Shown: one piece after another, positions 15,391 to 17,680 of the stretch
How the letters are laid out: every line of letters starts with the position of its first letter
How positions within the stretch are numbered: the first letter of the stretch is position 1
Source: Bacillota bacterium
GTDB lineage: Bacteria; Bacillota; Clostridia; Acetivibrionales; DSM-1351
DNA length: 17,680 nucleotides
Assembly (NCBI GenBank): GCA_023395575.1
Contig: JAEWZA010000308.1
Span: 1 to 17,680 of the forward strand
Reading direction: 5' to 3'
Notes under the pieces: generated by a model
Database searches by the model: none
Seen by the model: only the letters and a program-made list of their open reading frames with translations
What the model was told of the DNA's origin: nothing
Translations under genes and position numbers: made by a program

Positions 15391-15882
15391 TTATTTACCT
15401 CCTAATATTTGTAAAATAATAGTTTAAGATATGCAACCAAATAAGCTGTTTTTAGATGGCTAAATAGCATAATCCTTTTTAAGCTATACCTTTAATTTAA
15501 ATTATACAATTATTTCAAAAAAAAGCATAGGCAATTATATTTTTAATTTTTATGGATAAATAACCCAGTATAACACTGAACTGAAGGAATATATATAACT
15601 CTTTGTGCTAATTTATTTGAATTAAAATTGCAGCTAAACTACTTATTGCCTTACTACGCCAGTACAGCATAGATAAATGGGATAATTGGTTAAAGATATT
15701 TGTTTGAATTTATAGGTTGAAGAATAGTTGATTTTTTCCGTAAACGTACACGATGTTGACTTTAGCATAACAATGAGGCATGGATGCTGGATGTATGGAT
15801 ATTGAAGGTGCTAATTCTTATCAATTGAAGGGTAATTAAAAATTTGAATTTAAAAAATAAAAATTTAGTTAAAAAAATAATG
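15391..15882. other. Gene-free region between deoD and tRNA-Val
   Basis: Nearly 500 bases separate the divergent deoD and tRNA-Val units. On the minus strand a perfect TATAAT reads 15506-15501, about 110 bases upstream of deoD, with no matching -35, so it is only a weak promoter candidate. TTGACT at 15756-15761 has no partner -10. I see no gene, terminator or repeat of note in the rest. Confidence 0.5.
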
Positions 15883-15911
15883 TTGACAATTACTCGGGTA
15901 AAGTTTATAAT
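15883..15911 (+). promoter_or_regulatory. Consensus promoter of tRNA-Val
   Basis: TTGACA (15883-15888) and TATAAT (15906-15911) are both perfect and 17 bases apart. They are preceded by a run of A/T tracts (15846-15880) that could act as an UP element. The -10 ends 13 bases before the mature tRNA, so the 5' leader is only a few bases long. Confidence 0.92.
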
Positions 15912-15924
15912 AACAAATACGTTC

Positions 15925-16000
15925 GGGAGCTTAGCTCAGCTGGGAGAGCATCTGCCTTACAAGCAGAGGGTCATAGGTTCGAGCCCTATAGTTCCCACCA
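15925..16000 (+). tRNA. tRNA-Val(UAC)
   Basis: A 76-base cloverleaf. The acceptor stem is GGGAGCT with AGTTCCC (one G-T pair), the D arm has AGCTCAGCTGGGAGAGC, and the anticodon stem TCTGC/GCAGA encloses loop CTTACAA with anticodon TAC. The T arm holds GGTTCGAGCC. Discriminator A and an encoded CCA follow. A consensus promoter and a terminator flank it, so it is a single-gene transcript. Confidence 0.97.
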
Positions 16001-16001
16001 C

Positions 16002-16041
16002 AAAAAAAGCAGTTAATTCTTATAGAGTTAACTGCTTTTTT
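16002..16041 (+). terminator. Terminator after tRNA-Val
   Basis: GCAGTTAA (16009-16016) pairs with TTAACTGC (16028-16035), and the flanking A run (from 16002) pairs with the T run to 16041. The loop is 11 nt. It begins immediately after the CCA end. Confidence 0.9.
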
Positions 16042-16111
16042 ATGTAAGCATAATGATTTATATATACAAAAAATACATAAAAATCCATTATAAATTTCTT
16101 GTAAAAAAGGG

Positions 16112-16141
16112 TTGACATTATTAATAGGGACATGTTATTAT
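16112..16141 (+). promoter_or_regulatory. Promoter of tRNA-Thr
   Basis: A perfect TTGACA (16112-16117) and TATTAT (16136-16141, 5 of 6) are 18 bases apart, with TG at 16133-16134 giving an extended -10. Transcription from here leaves a leader of about 65 bases before the tRNA, containing a small GCAAA/TTTGC hairpin. Confidence 0.8.
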
Positions 16142-16213
16142 ATTTAAGCAGTTGAGCAAAGCAGTTTGCTTAGTAAGTGTAAAATCATCTGCAGTGATGG
16201 TCAAAAAGTTTAC

Positions 16214-16289
16214 GCTGGTGTAGCTCAGCAGGTAGAGCAGCTGACTTGTAATCAGCAGGTCGGGGGTTCGATTCCGTCCGCCAGCTCCA
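16214..16289 (+). tRNA. tRNA-Thr(UGU)
   Basis: A 76-base cloverleaf. The acceptor is GCTGGTG with CGCCAGC, the D arm has AGCTCAGCAGGTAGAGC, and the anticodon stem GCTGA/TCAGC encloses loop CTTGTAA with anticodon TGT. The T arm contains GGTTCGATTCC. Discriminator T and an encoded CCA follow. It has its own promoter and terminator. Confidence 0.97.
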
Positions 16290-16319
16290 AACCCTTTGAA
16301 TTATTTCAAAGGGTTTTTT
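16290..16319 (+). terminator. Terminator after tRNA-Thr
   Basis: AACCCTTTGAA (16290-16300) pairs perfectly with TTCAAAGGGTT (16305-16315) around a TTAT loop, and the T run continues to 16319. Confidence 0.93.
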
Positions 16320-16819
16320 AAATGCGATTTTTTATTGGTAATAACGAAAGGTCTTATTAATATCATAAATTTTTCATAAAATTATAATATATAAATAGGA
16401 AACACAATTAATAATGTAACATGACCTTGAGCGTGACAGTATATATAAACTATATAAAAAGGAAACTTAGTATGCATATGCTTTTGAGAATTTTAGTTAT
16501 TTTTTCTATCATATATTCATAACATAATAAATGTTTGAGAAATTCATAAATAGCTCTATTTTTAATGGTGCTATTTTGGTTTAATAATTAAAAGTCAGAG
16601 TCTTTTTAAATAATTAATCCATTATTTTTGTCCAGTGCTTTCTTGTAAGCACATTATTGTAACAAGAATTTTTTCTTACATATAAGCAACAACAAGCAAC
16701 AACTCTAAAATATTTAAGGTAAAAATAATAAAATGAACAGTTATAGCTTTACATAATGTATATTAAGAAGGAGTTTTTGTTTTAATAGCGAATTAATATA
16801 GTATTGATGAGGTGAGAAA
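16320..16819. other. Gene-free AT-rich region before the zinc-ribbon gene
   Basis: No convincing gene. It contains alternating TATA tracts at 16440-16460 and a 16-codon hydrophobic reading frame (16472-16522, MHMLLRILVIFSIIYS) behind a GGAA. A perfect 10-bp tandem duplication AAGCAACAAC lies at 16684-16703. I find no clear promoter for the downstream gene; TTGAGC at 16427 with TATATA at 16451 is the best weak pair. Confidence 0.5.
16684..16703 (+). repeat. 10-bp perfect tandem duplication
   Basis: AAGCAACAAC is repeated twice head to tail at 16684-16693 and 16694-16703. It may be simple slippage; no function is evident. Confidence 0.75.
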
Positions 16820-17449
16820 ATGCTTATTGATATGGATGTTACAATAGCATATAAATGCTTCTGTTGTGGGATGTTTGATTTTACTAATATCAATTTATTT
16901 AAGTTCAATAGACATAAAGGTATTGTACCAAAATGCAAATGTGAAGGTACGAAGCTTGATATAGTTGAAGTATGTAAAAATAATTTTAAAATCACGGTAC
17001 CTTGTATAGCATGCGGGGCAGAACATTCTATGATAATTAAAAGAGAAGACCTTACCAGTAAAGATATAATTATATATACTTGTCCAGTAACTAGAATAAA
17101 GCAGTGTTTTATAGGCAGAGATTCTTCAGTTAGGGACCATGTTGATAAATTTGAAAAGGAATTGGATGTTATTATTGATGGTCTTGGGTATGAGAATTAT
17201 TTTGTTAATACTCAGGTAATGATAGAAACTCTGAATAAAATACATGATATTGCTGAACAAGGTGAGTTGCGTTGCCAATGCGGTTGTAGTGATATTAGTG
17301 TATCTTTGCATCGAAAGGGAATTTATCTTAAATGCCCACAATGTACAGGAACTAAGTTTATACCTGCAGCATCAAATAATGATTTAAAAAAAACAATTCA
17401 AAAGGTAAGGATAATATTATCTGGAAAGAAATCTAAATTTAATTACTAA
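16820..17449 (+). CDS. Cysteine-rich multi-zinc-ribbon protein, unknown function
   Basis: I do not recognise the family. The 209-residue protein has GAGGTGAG (16809-16816) just before ATG 16820. Its cysteines come in clusters suited to zinc: CFCC (13-16) with CKC (39-41), CIAC (62-65) with Cys88 and Cys96, and CQCGC (152-156) with CPQC (172-175). That suggests three ribbon or knuckle units with the same strand-Cys-pair pattern. Between the second and third lies a Cys-free stretch of about 50 residues, probably helical (EKELDVIIDGLG and MIETLNKIHDIAE). There is no signal peptide or membrane helix, and the C-terminus is basic. It could bind nucleic acid or a protein partner. It stands alone between tRNA-Thr and a strong promoter, with no operon partner to suggest a role. 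Confidence 0.75.
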   Translation: MLIDMDVTIAYKCFCCGMFDFTNINLFKFNRHKGIVPKCKCEGTKLDIVEVCKNNFKITVPCIACGAEHSMIIKREDLTSKDIIIYTCPVTRIKQCFIGRDSSVRDHVDKFEKELDVIIDGLGYENYFVNTQVMIETLNKIHDIAEQGELRCQCGCSDISVSLHRKGIYLKCPQCTGTKFIPAASNNDLKKTIQKVRIILSGKKSKFNY

Positions 17450-17466
17450 TTTATAACATTATAATA

Positions 17467-17505
17467 ATATGAATAAACATTTAATTTTTAGGTAAAAATT
17501 CATAT
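17467..17505. repeat. Palindromes downstream of the zinc-ribbon gene
   Basis: ATATGAAT (17467-17474) and ATTCATAT (17498-17505) form an inverted repeat. Nested inside and overlapping it is the 18-bp palindrome AATTTTTAGGTAAAAATT (17483-17500). It lies between the zinc-ribbon gene and the next promoter, about 22 bases from the -35, so it could be a weak terminator or an operator. Confidence 0.45.
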
Positions 17506-17527
17506 GTAATTGAATTTAACACTGAGA

Positions 17528-17556
17528 TTGACATGCATTTACTCTTTTGATATAAT
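17528..17556 (+). promoter_or_regulatory. Consensus promoter directed out of the window
   Basis: Perfect TTGACA (17528-17533) and TATAAT (17551-17556) with a 17-base spacer, plus TG at the extended -10 position (17548-17549). The product begins beyond or at the window edge. A hairpin in the leader (TAGAAAAA 17588-17595 with TTTTTCTA 17612-17619) lies about 25 bases after the expected start point. An ATG at 17622 opens a frame to the window end but has no ribosome binding site. Confidence 0.88.
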
Positions 17557-17680
17557 AGCGTCTGTGGAATGTTCAGAAACTCTCCTCTAGAAAAAGATTT
17601 TAATAATTGGTTTTTTCTAAAATGAATTTTCGAAAAAATTTCCTAAATCATAAGTTAAGACGTCATAAAGATTTTTTATA

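Noticed and set aside
15844..16047. 67-codon reading frame over the tRNA-Val gene
   Set aside because: It runs through the promoter, the tRNA and its terminator; the tRNA explains the sequence and there is no ribosome binding site.
16741..16995. Minus-strand 84-codon reading frame overlapping the zinc-ribbon gene start
   Set aside because: The plus-strand gene has a good ribosome binding site and organised cysteine motifs; this frame has neither.
17625..17639. CodY-like site AATTTTCGAAAAAAT
   Set aside because: It has about three mismatches to AATTTTCWGAAAATT and lies downstream of the promoter in AT-rich DNA, so chance is the simpler explanation.

Overview
The window reads as a chromosomal segment from a low-GC Gram-positive bacterium of the class Clostridia. 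This rests on the AT-rich composition, purine-rich ribosome binding sites, sigma-A type promoters, and a WalRK two-component locus with WalH/WalI-like, WalJ and RlmH genes. A Ruminiclostridium-like or related cellulolytic clostridium is my guess, not something the sequence proves.

Layout. (1) 1-2505: the end of an envelope polysaccharide locus, with a truncated Wzz-type chain-length protein, a terminator, a promoter and a membrane-bound PglF/CapD-type UDP-sugar 4,6-dehydratase. (2) 2506-2975: a 470-base gap with a GC-rich, apparently structured island just before walR. (3) 2976-10822: the cell-wall homeostasis locus, walR, an internal terminator-like hairpin, walK, a small secreted protein, walH (yycH), walI (yycI), murA and walJ (yycJ). 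A textbook WalR box lies between walK and the small secreted protein. (4) 11069-11548: rlmH. (5) 11688-14204, minus strand: a large LTA-synthase-family enzyme, convergent with rlmH. (6) 14683-15390, minus strand: deoD purine nucleoside phosphorylase as a lone gene. (7) 15883-16319: two tRNA units, Val(UAC) and Thr(UGU), each with its own promoter and terminator. (8) 16820-17449: an unrecognised three-part zinc-ribbon protein. A consensus promoter follows, firing towards a gene outside the window.

How it fits together. Most of the window serves the cell envelope: WalK/WalR sense and control wall turnover, WalH and WalI tune WalK, MurA commits UDP-GlcNAc to peptidoglycan, and the LTA-synthase-like protein adds anionic polymer. 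The WalR box suggests the second half of the wal cluster (secreted protein, walH, walI) is fed by a WalR-controlled promoter, giving a feedback loop through the WalK regulators.

Most notable: the secreted protein overlapping the walH start behind the WalR box, the hairpin splitting walR from walK, the unassigned structured island before walR, murA inside the wal locus with no htrA between walJ and rlmH, and the zinc-ribbon protein. I found no CRISPR array, insertion sequence, prophage or obvious defence system.
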